The notes below the pieces were generated by a model. That model searched no databases. It was not told the origin of the DNA and was given only the letters and a program-made list of their open reading frames with translations. Positions 1 to 7,840 of a stretch of 34,469 nt of DNA are shown here, piece after piece. A program made the translations under genes and the position numbers. This DNA comes from Sphingomonadaceae bacterium. Lineage in GTDB: Bacteria > Pseudomonadota > Alphaproteobacteria > Sphingomonadales > Sphingomonadaceae. Location: assembly GCA_947463325.1 (NCBI GenBank), contig CANHQT010000025.1, forward strand, positions 1 through 34,469. Direction: 5' to 3'. Numbering within the stretch: the stretch's first letter is position 1; each line of letters opens with the position of its first letter.

Positions 1-295
1 CGCTGTCGCTGCCGCACGCGAACTGGAGGAGGAAACCGGCTATCGCGCGGCTTGCTGGAAAGAGGCAGGCGAATTCTACAGCTCGCCCGGCATGGTGGGG
101 GAAAGCTTCACGCTGTTCATAGCACGCGATCTTGAGCGGATCGGGACCGGGGGCGGAGTGGCCGGGGAGGAGATCACCGTGCACCGCGTCCGTCTGGACG
201 ATCTGCCAGACTTCGTAGCAACCAAACGAGCGGAAGGTTGCGGTATCGACGTCCGTATCGCGATGCTCCTGACAGCCGGCTGGCTGGCCAGTTGA
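1..295 (+). CDS. Nudix hydrolase, C-terminal part (5' end outside window)
   Basis: The reading frame is open from base 2 and carries the core of a Nudix box, AARELEEETGY, about five residues in. In this family those Glu residues bind the Mg2+ that activates water for hydrolysis of a nucleoside diphosphate linked to another group. The following stretch (EAGEFYSSPGMVGESFTLFIA) resembles ADP-ribose pyrophosphatases, where a proline-containing loop downstream of the box helps choose the substrate, so ADP-ribose or a similar sugar nucleotide is the best guess. The N-terminal half is cut off by the window edge. The gene ends seven bases before the convergent complex I subunit gene, and no clear terminator hairpin separates them. 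Confidence 0.85.
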   Translation, partial: AVAAARELEEETGYRAACWKEAGEFYSSPGMVGESFTLFIARDLERIGTGGGVAGEEITVHRVRLDDLPDFVATKRAEGCGIDVRIAMLLTAGWLAS

Positions 296-302
296 ACGCC
301 GC

Positions 303-581
303 TCAGCGGAAATTGTCGGCGTAGGCTTGAATTTTCAGTGTGCGCGGCGGGGTCGGGATGACATGGGCGTCAATCCCGTGACGGTCGGCATAGGCCTTGG
401 CCGCATCGCAGCTCTCGAAGGTCATGCGCACCTGCCGCTGTGTGTCGCCGCTCCCGGCCCAGCCCATCAGCGGGTCTGCGCGACGCGCTTCCGCCGGCGC
501 GAATTCGAGCACCCAGCGATACGTGCGGGCGCGGCCCGACTGCATGGCATTTTTCGGTTCCTGAAAGATTCGCGCGTGCAT
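303..581 (-). CDS. NADH dehydrogenase accessory subunit, NDUFS4-type (ETC complex I subunit conserved region)
   Basis: A 92-residue protein beginning MHARIFQEPKNAMQSGRA and containing WVLEFAP, DPLMGW and a C-terminal YADNFR. This pattern is that of the family of the mitochondrial 18-kDa complex I subunit (NDUFS4), found as a small soluble accessory subunit in alphaproteobacteria, where it helps hold the NADH-oxidising arm in place. The start at 581 is chosen because the family begins M-x-ARI; an upstream ATG at 617 in the same frame would add 12 unconserved residues and overlap the stop of hrpB. A GAGAG lies about 14 bases upstream of 581, which is a weak ribosome site. It directly follows hrpB and may be co-transcribed with it. 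No other nuo gene is present here. Confidence 0.88.
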   Translation of the reverse strand: MHARIFQEPKNAMQSGRARTYRWVLEFAPAEARRADPLMGWAGSGDTQRQVRMTFESCDAAKAYADRHGIDAHVIPTPPRTLKIQAYADNFR

Positions 582-613
582 GGCGGTGCATCTAGCTCTC
601 TGCCCTGCCCTGT

Positions 614-3067
614 TCAACTGCCCCGCGCCGCATCGGCGCGCTTCGTGCGCAGCGTCGCTGATGCTTCCCAGGGCCGGTCCGGCCAGGGATGCTTGGGGTA
701 ACGGCCCCGCATTTCCCGCGCTACATCGGCCCAGCTGCCGCGCCAGAAACCGGGCAAATCGCGGGTCGTCTGGATCGGGCGACCCGCGGGAGAGGTCAGG
801 CTGAGGATCAGCGGGACCGGCGGTGAGCCGATCGTGGGATGCTCCTCCAGCCCGAAAAAGGCCTGCACCCGCGCGGTGACGGTGGGACCGGCTTCGGCGG
901 CATAATCAATGGCGTGGTGGGATCCCGCCGGCGTCCGGTAATCCACCGGCGCCAACCGATCGAGCGCCTTCTGTGCGTTCCAGTCGATCTGGTTGCGCAA
1001 GGCAGCGGACAGCGCGCCGCCGGAAAGCTCGCGCATCCGCCGCTTTCCCGCCAGCGCCGGTGCAAGCCAGTCGTCGAGCACCGCCATCAAGCCCGCATCC
1101 TCCATCCCCGCAAGGCCGGCAAAGCGCGCTCTCGCCCGAAATGCTTCGTCCGCCTCGCTCCACGGCAGGATGGCGAGGCCATGGTCGCGCACCGCCTGCA
1201 ACAGCAATTCTGCGGAATCGCCGCTTTCGGGATCCGGCCCACGCGACAGGGTGATCGCCCCAAGCCGCCGCTCGAGCACCGCTTCCACCCGATCGGTGGC
1301 TGCATCATAACGGGCGGACCGGCGCGTCGCCCCGCGCTCGGCAATGATCTCAGCGATATCTTCTTCACCCAGCGCCGCGGCGGCAAGGATGCGCGCACCA
1401 CCGGCCGAGCCTGCCAGATCGGCGACCGCCAGCCACTCGCCAGTAGCGAGCGGCGAAGCGGTGTCGAGCCGATATCCCCGCCCGCCCGCGGCCAGCCAAT
1501 CCTCGCCTGATGGCCCTCTGCGGCGCGCCACCCTGTCAGGATAGGCGATGCTGACAAGTCGGGCGATGGCGCTCTCGCGATCCTGCACTGCCGTTTCCAT
1601 CCGGCCGTGCGCAACCAGCCCTACCCAGCGCGCCGCCGCTGTTCGCGCCGCCTCAGCCTTCGCCCCCCGCTCCGACCGCCAGCGCTCATGACGACGCGCG
1701 AGATCGACATCATTGCCGCCCAGGCCGCGCTCGCTGAGCAGCATGGCGACCTCTGCGGCGAGCATGGCCTGCCCGCGCGTGGCCCCTTCAATAAGCATGT
1801 GCGCCAAGGCTGGCGGAAGAGGCAGCCGTCCCATCGCCCGCCCATGAGGCGTGATGGCGCCCGCCGCATCGATCGCGCCCAGCTCCCTCATCCGCTTCGC
1901 GGCCTCCGTAAGCGCAGCAGCAGGTGGCGGATCGAGCCATGGCAATCTGGCGGGATCGCTCTCTCCCCATAGCGCGCAATCCAGCACCAGCGGCGCGAGA
2001 TCAGCCTCGAGCAGTTCCGGCGGGTCGAATGGCGGCAGTCCGCCGGTCGCGGCCTCCTCCCACAATCGCCATGCCGTTCCTGGCCCCAATCGCGCCGCAC
2101 GCCCAGCCCGCTGGATAGCAGCGGCCTGGCTGACCCGCTCCGTCACCAATCGGCTTGTACCCGCTGCCACGTCAAAGCGCGCGCGCCGTGCCAGACCGGA
2201 ATCAACGGTGAAACCAAGCCCGTCGATGGTCAGGCTGGTTTCGGCGATGCTTGTCGCCAGCACGATCTTTCGGCGGCCCTCGGGATCGCGCTTCAGCGCA
2301 GCACGCTGATCGGCAGGGTCAATTTGACCATGCAGAATGTGAATGATGGCATCAGTGCCGCTCAGCCGCTCCGCTGTCCTCTCAATCTCGCGCACGCCGG
2401 GAAGAAAGGCGAGGCCATCTCCGTCGCCCTCGCGCAATGCCAGCCGGATAGCGCGGGCCATTGCCTCTTCAATCGGCTGAGACGGATCCCGCCCCAGATA
2501 GCGGATCGTCAGCGGATGGCTTCGCCCCTCGCTCGTGATGACCGGCGCATTGCCCAGCAAAGATGCGAACCGCTCGCCGTCGAGCGTCGCGGACATGGCG
2601 ACAAGTCGCAGATCAGGGCGGAGCACGGCCCGGGCCTCGATCGCAAGAGCGAGCCCGAAATCACTGTCTAGGTTGCGTTCATGCACTTCATCGAACAACA
2701 CTGCAGACACGCCGGCAAGTTCAGGATCAGCAATGATTCTGCTGCGAAAGATGCCTTCGGTCAGCACAAGAATCCGGGTTTCTGGGGATTGGCGGCTGTC
2801 GAGGCGGGTCGCGTAGCCGACCATGCCACCAACAGAAGTGGCGGTGATTTGGGCAATCCGTTCCGCTGCCGCGCGCGCCGCAAGACGACGGGGGGAGAGC
2901 AAAAGGATCTGGCCAGTACACCAGCCCTCCCCGATCAATGCCGGGGCAACAGCCGTTGTCTTGCCCGCACCCGGCGGCGCGACCAGCACCGCGGCGCCGC
3001 CATCGCGAAGGGCAGCAACCAGCTGCGGCATAACCGCATGAATGGGGAGGTCAGACACCGCAGACAT
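614..3067 (-). CDS. hrpB: ATP-dependent helicase HrpB (DEAH-box family)
   Basis: An 817-residue DExH-box helicase of the usual HrpB length. The Walker A motif APPGAGKTT is at about residues 30-38, the DEVH box at 126-129 (FDEVHERNLDSDF), motif III SATLD follows, and the helicase C-terminal core contains ATSIAETSLTIDG and the motif VI stretch QRAGRAAR. The long C-terminal region with RGRYPKHPWPDRP near the end is typical of HrpB and separates it from HrpA. The family is assigned as RNA helicases by similarity, but the cellular role in alphaproteobacteria is poorly known. It starts 24 bases downstream of the polyprenyl synthase stop on the same strand. Confidence 0.95.
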   Translation of the reverse strand: MSAVSDLPIHAVMPQLVAALRDGGAAVLVAPPGAGKTTAVAPALIGEGWCTGQILLLSPRRLAARAAAERIAQITATSVGGMVGYATRLDSRQSPETRILVLTEGIFRSRIIADPELAGVSAVLFDEVHERNLDSDFGLALAIEARAVLRPDLRLVAMSATLDGERFASLLGNAPVITSEGRSHPLTIRYLGRDPSQPIEEAMARAIRLALREGDGDGLAFLPGVREIERTAERLSGTDAIIHILHGQIDPADQRAALKRDPEGRRKIVLATSIAETSLTIDGLGFTVDSGLARRARFDVAAGTSRLVTERVSQAAAIQRAGRAARLGPGTAWRLWEEAATGGLPPFDPPELLEADLAPLVLDCALWGESDPARLPWLDPPPAAALTEAAKRMRELGAIDAAGAITPHGRAMGRLPLPPALAHMLIEGATRGQAMLAAEVAMLLSERGLGGNDVDLARRHERWRSERGAKAEAARTAAARWVGLVAHGRMETAVQDRESAIARLVSIAYPDRVARRRGPSGEDWLAAGGRGYRLDTASPLATGEWLAVADLAGSAGGARILAAAALGEEDIAEIIAERGATRRSARYDAATDRVEAVLERRLGAITLSRGPDPESGDSAELLLQAVRDHGLAILPWSEADEAFRARARFAGLAGMEDAGLMAVLDDWLAPALAGKRRMRELSGGALSAALRNQIDWNAQKALDRLAPVDYRTPAGSHHAIDYAAEAGPTVTARVQAFFGLEEHPTIGSPPVPLILSLTSPAGRPIQTTRDLPGFWRGSWADVAREMRGRYPKHPWPDRPWEASATLRTKRADAARGS

Positions 3068-3091
3068 GACCGCGACTGACAGCCTGACAGA

Positions 3092-4105
3092 TCAATAAGC
3101 GCGCGCTACGGCAAATTCCGCCGCCTCGGTCAGAGCGGCGCGCGCCGTTCCTGCCGGGAACCGGGCTAGTGCATCGATTGCACGACGCGCATAAAGGCGT
3201 GCCCGGCCGAGCGTGTCCGCAACCGCGTCATGCTTTTCCAGCAACGACTTGGCATGGCTGAGATCATCGTCGCTGATGCGATGCCCCATCATCGCCGCTT
3301 CCCAGAAGCGCCGTTCCACAGGATCGCCGCGGGCGTAGGCGAGGATGACGGGCAGCGTGACCTTGCCGTCGCGGAAATCATCCCCGACACCCTTACCCAT
3401 CGTTTCCTCATCCGAGACATAGTCGATGGCGTCATCGACCAGCTGGAATGCGATGCCTAGGTTGCGCCCATAGGCATCGAGTGCCAACTCGACCGCCTCG
3501 TCGCGTTCGGCGACGACCGCCGCGATGCGACACGCAGCGGCGAAAAGAGCGGCCGTTTTGGCACCGATAATCTCAAGATAGCGGTCTTCAGTCGTGCCAA
3601 CCTGGCGCTGCGCCGTAAGCTGGTTGACCTCACCCTCGGCAATCACGGCGCTCGCATTGGAGAGGATCCGCAACACCTTGAGGCTGCCATCCTCGACCAT
3701 CAGCTCGAAGGACCGGCTGAACAGGAAATCGCCAACCAGAACACTCGCCGGATTGCCCCAGATGATATTCGCCGTGCGCTTGCCGCGCCTCAGGTCCGAG
3801 CCGTCGACAACATCATCATGCAGCAGAGTAGCGGTGTGGATAAACTCGACGGCTGCCGCCAGCAGATGATGTCGCGTACCCGGATAGTCGAGCAGCTTGG
3901 CACAGGCGAGTGTCAGCATCGGCCGCATGCGCTTGCCACCGCCCGCAATCAGATGGCCCGCCAGTTCCGGAATGAGCGGGATATCCGACTGCATACGGGC
4001 AAGGATGACGCTGTTCACAGCATTCATATCCGCCGCAACCAGCGCCATCATTGCGTCCAGCGAAGGTTCGCGTGCGGCAGGAAACGGATGCACAGTTGCA
4101 GTCAT
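3092..4105 (-). CDS. ispB: Polyprenyl (octa/decaprenyl) diphosphate synthase
   Basis: A 337-residue trans-isoprenyl diphosphate synthase. The first aspartate-rich motif is LLHDDVVDGSDLRRG (Asp97, Asp98, Asp101) and the second is FQLVDDAIDY; both chelate Mg2+ and the allylic diphosphate. GGGKRMRPML near residues 55-64 is the isopentenyl diphosphate binding segment. The enzyme lengthens farnesyl diphosphate by adding isopentenyl units to make the ubiquinone side chain. Sphingomonads carry ubiquinone-10, so a decaprenyl product is expected, but chain length cannot be read here. The isopentenyl precursor route is also represented by dxr at 28451-29608. The gene is divergent from the chorismate mutase gene; the 107-base gap between them holds both promoters. 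Confidence 0.93.
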   Translation of the reverse strand: MTATVHPFPAAREPSLDAMMALVAADMNAVNSVILARMQSDIPLIPELAGHLIAGGGKRMRPMLTLACAKLLDYPGTRHHLLAAAVEFIHTATLLHDDVVDGSDLRRGKRTANIIWGNPASVLVGDFLFSRSFELMVEDGSLKVLRILSNASAVIAEGEVNQLTAQRQVGTTEDRYLEIIGAKTAALFAAACRIAAVVAERDEAVELALDAYGRNLGIAFQLVDDAIDYVSDEETMGKGVGDDFRDGKVTLPVILAYARGDPVERRFWEAAMMGHRISDDDLSHAKSLLEKHDAVADTLGRARLYARRAIDALARFPAGTARAALTEAAEFAVARAY

Positions 4106-4130
4106 AGCTGCGCTGTGCCGCGCAGATGCA

Positions 4131-4212
4131 AGGCTTGCAATTGTTTTCGCGCTTGCACAACAAGTGGTTCACGCCATTCTGGTCCGCAAATCTATGCAAA
4201 CGGGGAAGCAAT
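4131..4212. promoter_or_regulatory. Divergent intergenic region between ispB and the chorismate mutase gene
   Basis: The space between the two divergent genes should hold promoters in both directions. It includes a small dyad, TGCAA-GGC-TTGCA, near 4130-4142, and several further TTGCA words. For the plus strand a GGGGAAG ribosome site lies at 4202-4208, five bases before the chorismate mutase ATG. No convincing -35/-10 pair could be picked by eye, so this is a location call only. Confidence 0.3.
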
Positions 4213-4497
4213 ATGGACGAACGGCTGCAGCGATATCGCCAGAGCATAGACAATATCGATGCCGCGCTGGTTGCGATGCTCGCCGAGCGATTCAAGGTCA
4301 CGCAGGCCGTCGGCCAGCTCAAGGCTGAACTTGCCCTACCGCCCGCCGATCCAGGTCGCGAATCCGAACAGATCGCCCGGCTGCGCCGCTTGGCGGCCGA
4401 TGCTCAGCTCGATCCCGACTTCACCGAAAAGTTCCTGCGCTTCATCATTGACGAGGTGATCCGCCACCACGCGCAGCTGCAGGACGGCAAAGCTTAA
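4213..4497 (+). CDS. Chorismate mutase, AroQ class, monofunctional
   Basis: A 94-residue all-helical protein. The start MDERLQRYRQSIDNID follows a GGGGAAG ribosome site with good spacing; an in-frame upstream ATG at 4126 would add unconserved residues. The sequence shows the AroQ helix 1 pattern (R-x-x-ID-x-ID-x-x-L-x-x-L-x-x-R), then a Lys-containing helix (KAE) and a C-terminal helix with FIIDEVIRHHAQLQ. The enzyme rearranges chorismate to prephenate, the entry to phenylalanine and tyrosine synthesis. It is not fused to a prephenate dehydratase or dehydrogenase. Its stop overlaps the stop of the convergent histidine kinase by four bases. Confidence 0.88.
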   Translation: MDERLQRYRQSIDNIDAALVAMLAERFKVTQAVGQLKAELALPPADPGRESEQIARLRRLAADAQLDPDFTEKFLRFIIDEVIRHHAQLQDGKA

Positions 4498-5903
4498 GCG
4501 GCAGGCAGCGTTAGCTTGACTGCGAGGCCACCTAGTTCCTCGCTTTCGCCCAGTTCCACCGTGCCGCCATAAATTTCAGTCACATCACGCACGATAGCGA
4601 GCCCGAGCCCTGTCCCGGGCTTTTCCGTATCGAGCCGCGCGCCGCGATCAAACAGCTTGTGCCGCTGCGCCTCCGGGATTCCGGCACCGTCATCCTCAAT
4701 GCAGAATTCCACGACCGTGCCGTTTCGCTTGACCGTCACGAAGACACTGCCACCGCCATATTTGGCGGCATTCTCAACCAGATTACCCAGAATTTCGTCG
4801 AGGTCCTGCCGTTCTATGCGCACCGCCGCTGTTCGATCACCGTCAGCATCAAACCGCACATCAGGGTAAAGGCGGGAGACCGCACGCTCGACCCCCTCAA
4901 TGCTCGACCAGGCCTCTGCGCGCAGCTGAGCCTGCCCGCGTCTGCCGACCGCGCGTGCGCGCGCCAGATGGTGATCCACCTGACGCTGCATCGTCGCCGC
5001 CTCCCGCGCGACCAGGTCCGATAGATCGGGAGCTTGCGCCTGTGCCGCGTTGACGATCACAGTGAGCGGCGTCTTGAGAGCATGGGCGAGGTTGCCGGCG
5101 TGGCGACGCGCTTCCTCCGCCTGCCGTTCATTATGCGCTATCAACTCACCCAATTCTTCGACCATTGGACGCACTTCAAGCGGCATCGGAGTGGCCAACA
5201 GCGTCTGGTCCCCTTCGCGCAGTGCCGCGATACCGGTGCGGATACGGCGCAGCGGCCAGAGCCCATAGACTGTCTGCAAGGCAGCAAGGATGATCAAACC
5301 GAGCGCGAGAATGGCAAAGCTGCGCACGATGGTACGGCGGACAGTTGCCAACTGCCGATCAAGCGCCGTGCGCGTTTGGGCCACCTGAAACCGCCAGATC
5401 GTTGGCGATCCGGGCAAGACGACATCGCGTTCTGCGATCCGCAGCGGCTCACCTTCGAACTGCTCGCTATCACGGAAATGGATTCGCTCGTCACTGTGGC
5501 GCTGGCCGCCATCGAGCGTCCGGTCCCACAGCGAACGTGAGCTGACAGCTGGTTGCCCGGTCCCGCTGATCTGCCAGTAAAGCCCGCTATAGGGTTCAAG
5601 GAAACGCTGCTCGCTCGGCTGTTCGACCAGCCGGACGTCACCGCTCGAATCCGGGCTTTCCTCAATCTCGGCCGTTCGGATCAACGCGACCAGCAGATAT
5701 TCGAGGCCATCGTCGAAATTGGTGGTGATGGCCTGGGCCAACACCCGGTCGAGGGCGAGGCCACCACCCACCAGCAACATCAGGATCCACGCTGCCGCAA
5801 CGCCGATCATGCGCCGGCCAAGCGAACCCGTGCTGCGCGGACGCGCAGTGACACTGCTCCGCTTTGTCTGCGGCACGGATGGATCAGGCGGCGGATCAGC
5901 CAT
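4494..5903 (-). CDS. Sensor histidine kinase of a two-component system (PhoQ/QseC-like layout)
   Basis: A 469-residue inner membrane kinase. Membrane segment 1 is at about residues 33-50, a periplasmic sensor domain follows at about 52-190, membrane segment 2 is at about 193-212, then a HAMP linker (WPLRRIRTGIAALREGD). The phospho-acceptor is His274 in NLAHALKTPL. The ATP-binding part has the N box (LGNLVENAAKYGG), the G1 box (DDGAGIP) and the G2 box (GTGLGLAIV). The gene starts 23 bases after the stop of the response regulator, so the two are one operon and almost surely partners. The HALKTPL form of the H box and the domain order are those of PhoQ-type kinases; the signal sensed cannot be told from the sequence. 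The ribosome site is weak. Confidence 0.93.
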   Translation of the reverse strand: MADPPPDPSVPQTKRSSVTARPRSTGSLGRRMIGVAAAWILMLLVGGGLALDRVLAQAITTNFDDGLEYLLVALIRTAEIEESPDSSGDVRLVEQPSEQRFLEPYSGLYWQISGTGQPAVSSRSLWDRTLDGGQRHSDERIHFRDSEQFEGEPLRIAERDVVLPGSPTIWRFQVAQTRTALDRQLATVRRTIVRSFAILALGLIILAALQTVYGLWPLRRIRTGIAALREGDQTLLATPMPLEVRPMVEELGELIAHNERQAEEARRHAGNLAHALKTPLTVIVNAAQAQAPDLSDLVAREAATMQRQVDHHLARARAVGRRGQAQLRAEAWSSIEGVERAVSRLYPDVRFDADGDRTAAVRIERQDLDEILGNLVENAAKYGGGSVFVTVKRNGTVVEFCIEDDGAGIPEAQRHKLFDRGARLDTEKPGTGLGLAIVRDVTEIYGGTVELGESEELGGLAVKLTLPAA

Positions 5904-5926
5904 GGTTCAGGCCGTGCCCGCGCGCC

Positions 5927-6592
5927 TCACGCCGCCGGGTCATCCAGCTGGTAGCCCAGCCCCCGGATAGTGGTGATCACATCGGCACCGAGCTTTTTAC
6001 GAATACGCGTCACAAACACTTCTATCGTATTGGAATCACGATCAAAATCCTGATCGTAGATATGTTCGATCAACTCCGTCCGGCTGACGACCTTACCCTT
6101 GTGATGCAGGAGATAGGACAGGAGCTTATATTCCTGTGCGGTCAGTTTCACCGGGTCGCCGGCCAATGTCACCTTGCCTGAGCGTGTGTCCAGCCGCACG
6201 TCGCCGGCGACGAGCTCGGACGAGGCATTGCCGCTCGAACGGCGGATGAGTGCGCGAAGGCGCGCGATCAATTCTTCGGTCTGGAACGGCTTGGCGAGAT
6301 AATCATCCGCGCCGGCATCGAGCCCGGCAACCTTGTCCGACCAGCTGTCACGCGCTGTAAGGACAAGCACCGGGAAGTTGCGCTTTTCGCGCCGCCAGCG
6401 GTCGAGCACAGTGAGGCCGTCAACCTCCGGCAGGCCGAGGTCGAGGATGACAGCGTCATAACTCTCATTGGAACCCAGATAATGCCCCTCCTCGCCATCG
6501 GTGGCGAGATCGATGGCGTAGCCTGCGCCTTCCAGCGTTGCCTTCAGCTGGCGGCCAAGAGTGGGTTCGTCTTCGACTATCAGGATGCGCAT
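5927..6592 (-). CDS. Two-component response regulator, OmpR/PhoP family
   Basis: A 221-residue regulator. The receiver domain has the acidic pocket VEDEP at 6-10, the phospho-acceptor Asp51 in VILDLGLPEVDG, and the conserved Lys in LAKPF. The C-terminal winged-helix domain (about 125-218) shows LTAQEYKLLSYLLHHKGKVV, SRTELIEHIYD and the ending RIRKKLGADVITTIRGLGYQL, typical of the OmpR/PhoP class. A GAGGAGAG ribosome site lies about nine bases upstream of the ATG. It sits between the PepSY gene and the kinase gene, and a PepSY - regulator - kinase order suggests a single signalling unit responding to envelope conditions. Confidence 0.95.
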   Translation of the reverse strand: MRILIVEDEPTLGRQLKATLEGAGYAIDLATDGEEGHYLGSNESYDAVILDLGLPEVDGLTVLDRWRREKRNFPVLVLTARDSWSDKVAGLDAGADDYLAKPFQTEELIARLRALIRRSSGNASSELVAGDVRLDTRSGKVTLAGDPVKLTAQEYKLLSYLLHHKGKVVSRTELIEHIYDQDFDRDSNTIEVFVTRIRKKLGADVITTIRGLGYQLDDPAA

Positions 6593-6668
6593 CAGCCTAA
6601 ACTCTCCTCACTCGCTGATCTGGCAGCGCCGGAAGGCCGCTGCAAGCAGCGATTGCGGACATTTTGTC

Positions 6669-7013
6669 TCAGCGGATGATCCGCCCGGTACGCGCATCGA
6701 CGCGCACAACGACCACCTGCCGACCATCGAGAAAACGCAGAACATAAACCATAGTGCGCGTTTCGAAGGCGGCGACGCCGATATAGTCCATCGCATCATA
6801 GGGCGGCGTTGCCTGAACGCGTGCAACCAATTCCGGTAGCGGGCGCGTCGCCTGTGGCGGCGGGCGGTCTTCCATATCGCCCTGATCGGCTCGCGGCGCG
6901 CGACTGCGCTGCTGGGCATCAGCCAGTGTGGGCACGACCAGCATGAGCATGGCAAGCGCGGCCAGGGCACATGCCCTTCCTTTTCGCCACCATGCAGAAA
7001 GCTGATTCACCAC
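6669..7013 (-). CDS. Small periplasmic PepSY-domain protein
   Basis: A 114-residue exported protein if translation begins at the GTG at 7013, which is preceded by AAGAGGA at six bases; the longer ATG at 7100 adds an unlikely N-terminus and lacks a ribosome site. Residues about 14-33 form a hydrophobic signal segment ending ADAQQ, a likely cleavage site. The C-terminal half (YIGVAAFETRTMVYVLRFLDG, then VVVRVDARTGRII) has the beta-strand pattern and the DA-x-TG ending of PepSY domains, which in other proteins inhibit peptidases or bind sensors. Placement 76 bases ahead of the response regulator gene suggests it modulates the adjoining kinase; that is inference. Confidence 0.75.
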   Translation of the reverse strand: MVNQLSAWWRKGRACALAALAMLMLVVPTLADAQQRSRAPRADQGDMEDRPPPQATRPLPELVARVQATPPYDAMDYIGVAAFETRTMVYVLRFLDGRQVVVVRVDARTGRIIR

Positions 7014-7172
7014 GATAAATCCTCTTGGACCCGAAGGTTGTGCCGGATTTAAGCCGGCGCCATTTAATGCGCCATGAACACCTTCTTCGGCAAGCCGCAA
7101 GGTTGACGCGCCGCCATCAGGCAGATGGAGACGACATTTCGTTTGTGCGAGAGCCCTGAGGCGATGGGATAA

Positions 7173-7247
7173 TGGTGGGCGCGGTAGGGATTGAACCTAC
7201 GACCCCACCCGTGTGAAGGGTGTGCTCTACCACTGAGCTACGCGCCC
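7173..7247 (-). tRNA. tRNA-Val (anticodon CAC)
   Basis: On the minus strand the sequence begins GGGCGCGTAGCTCAGTGGTA and ends with an encoded CCA. The acceptor stem GGGCGCG pairs with CGCGCCC, the D arm has AGCTCAGTGGTAGAGC, the anticodon stem CACCC/GGGTG encloses loop TTCACAC with CAC at its centre, and the T arm has GGTTCAATCC. Anticodon CAC reads the valine codon GUG. The total length with CCA is 75 bases. Confidence 0.96.
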
Positions 7248-7383
7248 GCTCGCGGCCCAGCTGGCCGTGCGGTGTGGCGCGCGATAGTGCGACATGCTGC
7301 GCTTGGCAAGCCACCGCGAGCGTCAGCCGATCAGCAGAAGTAGCTTGACCGGGCACACCATAATCTTGGCCTCCGTTGCGCCC

Positions 7384-7423
7384 AAAAGAAAAGGCGGCGC
7401 CGCGATATAACGCGGCACCGCCT
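7384..7423 (-). terminator. Rho-independent terminator of hupB
   Basis: A 13-base-pair stem with one mismatch (AGGCGGcGCCGCG against CGCGGCaCCGCCT, loop ATATAA) lies 23 bases after the hupB stop. Read on the minus strand it is followed by TTTTCTTTT. Confidence 0.88.
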
Positions 7424-7445
7424 GTTTCTGTCAGTCGAGGTCGGC

Positions 7446-7718
7446 TTAGTTGACCGCGTCCTTCAGGCCCTTGCCGGCCTTGAACTTCGGCTGCGACGAT
7501 GCCTTGATGGTCATCGTTTCGCCGGTGCGCGGGTTACGGCCAGTCGAAGCCTTACGCTTGGTGACCGAGAAGGTGCCGAAGCCAACGAGACGGACGTCGC
7601 CGCCCTTCTTCAGTTCGCCGGTGATGGCGTCGAACACTGCGTCGACAGCCTTAGCCGCATCGGTCTTTGCGAGGCCTGCAGCGTCAGCGACAGCTCCTAC
7701 CAGTTCCTGCTTGTTCAT
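7446..7718 (-). CDS. hupB: Nucleoid protein HU (beta type)
   Basis: A 90-residue histone-like protein beginning MNKQELVGAVADAAGL. It shows the HU/IHF features: helical N-terminal half, GFGTFSV, the DNA-embracing arm with RNPRTGETM, and a final PKFKAGKGLKDAVN. HU binds and bends DNA without sequence preference and compacts the nucleoid. The start at 7718 is set by the conserved MNK N-terminus; an upstream ATG at 7844 would reach into lon. It lies just downstream of lon, an order common in Proteobacteria, but has its own promoter-like sequence and a strong terminator, so it is probably mostly transcribed alone. Confidence 0.96.
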   Translation of the reverse strand: MNKQELVGAVADAAGLAKTDAAKAVDAVFDAITGELKKGGDVRLVGFGTFSVTKRKASTGRNPRTGETMTIKASSQPKFKAGKGLKDAVN

Positions 7719-7762
7719 GTTCCAGGTTTCCCCTTCGTTGAGATATTGTTCTTGTGTTGATT

Positions 7763-7810
7763 CTTGGCAAAGCCAAGGTTGAGTAAGGACGCTTTCCTGC
7801 GGCTTGTCAA
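7763..7810 (-). promoter_or_regulatory. Probable promoter and leader dyad of hupB
   Basis: On the minus strand a perfect -35 TTGACA (7805-7810) is followed after 17 bases by CTTACT (7782-7787), a three-of-six match to the -10 consensus. Just downstream a dyad CTTGGC-AAA-GCCAAG (7763-7777) lies in the presumed leader. The site lies between the lon stop and the hupB start. Confidence 0.5.
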
Positions 7811-7840
7811 AGGCAAAAAGAAGGGAAACTGCCAATTTGA

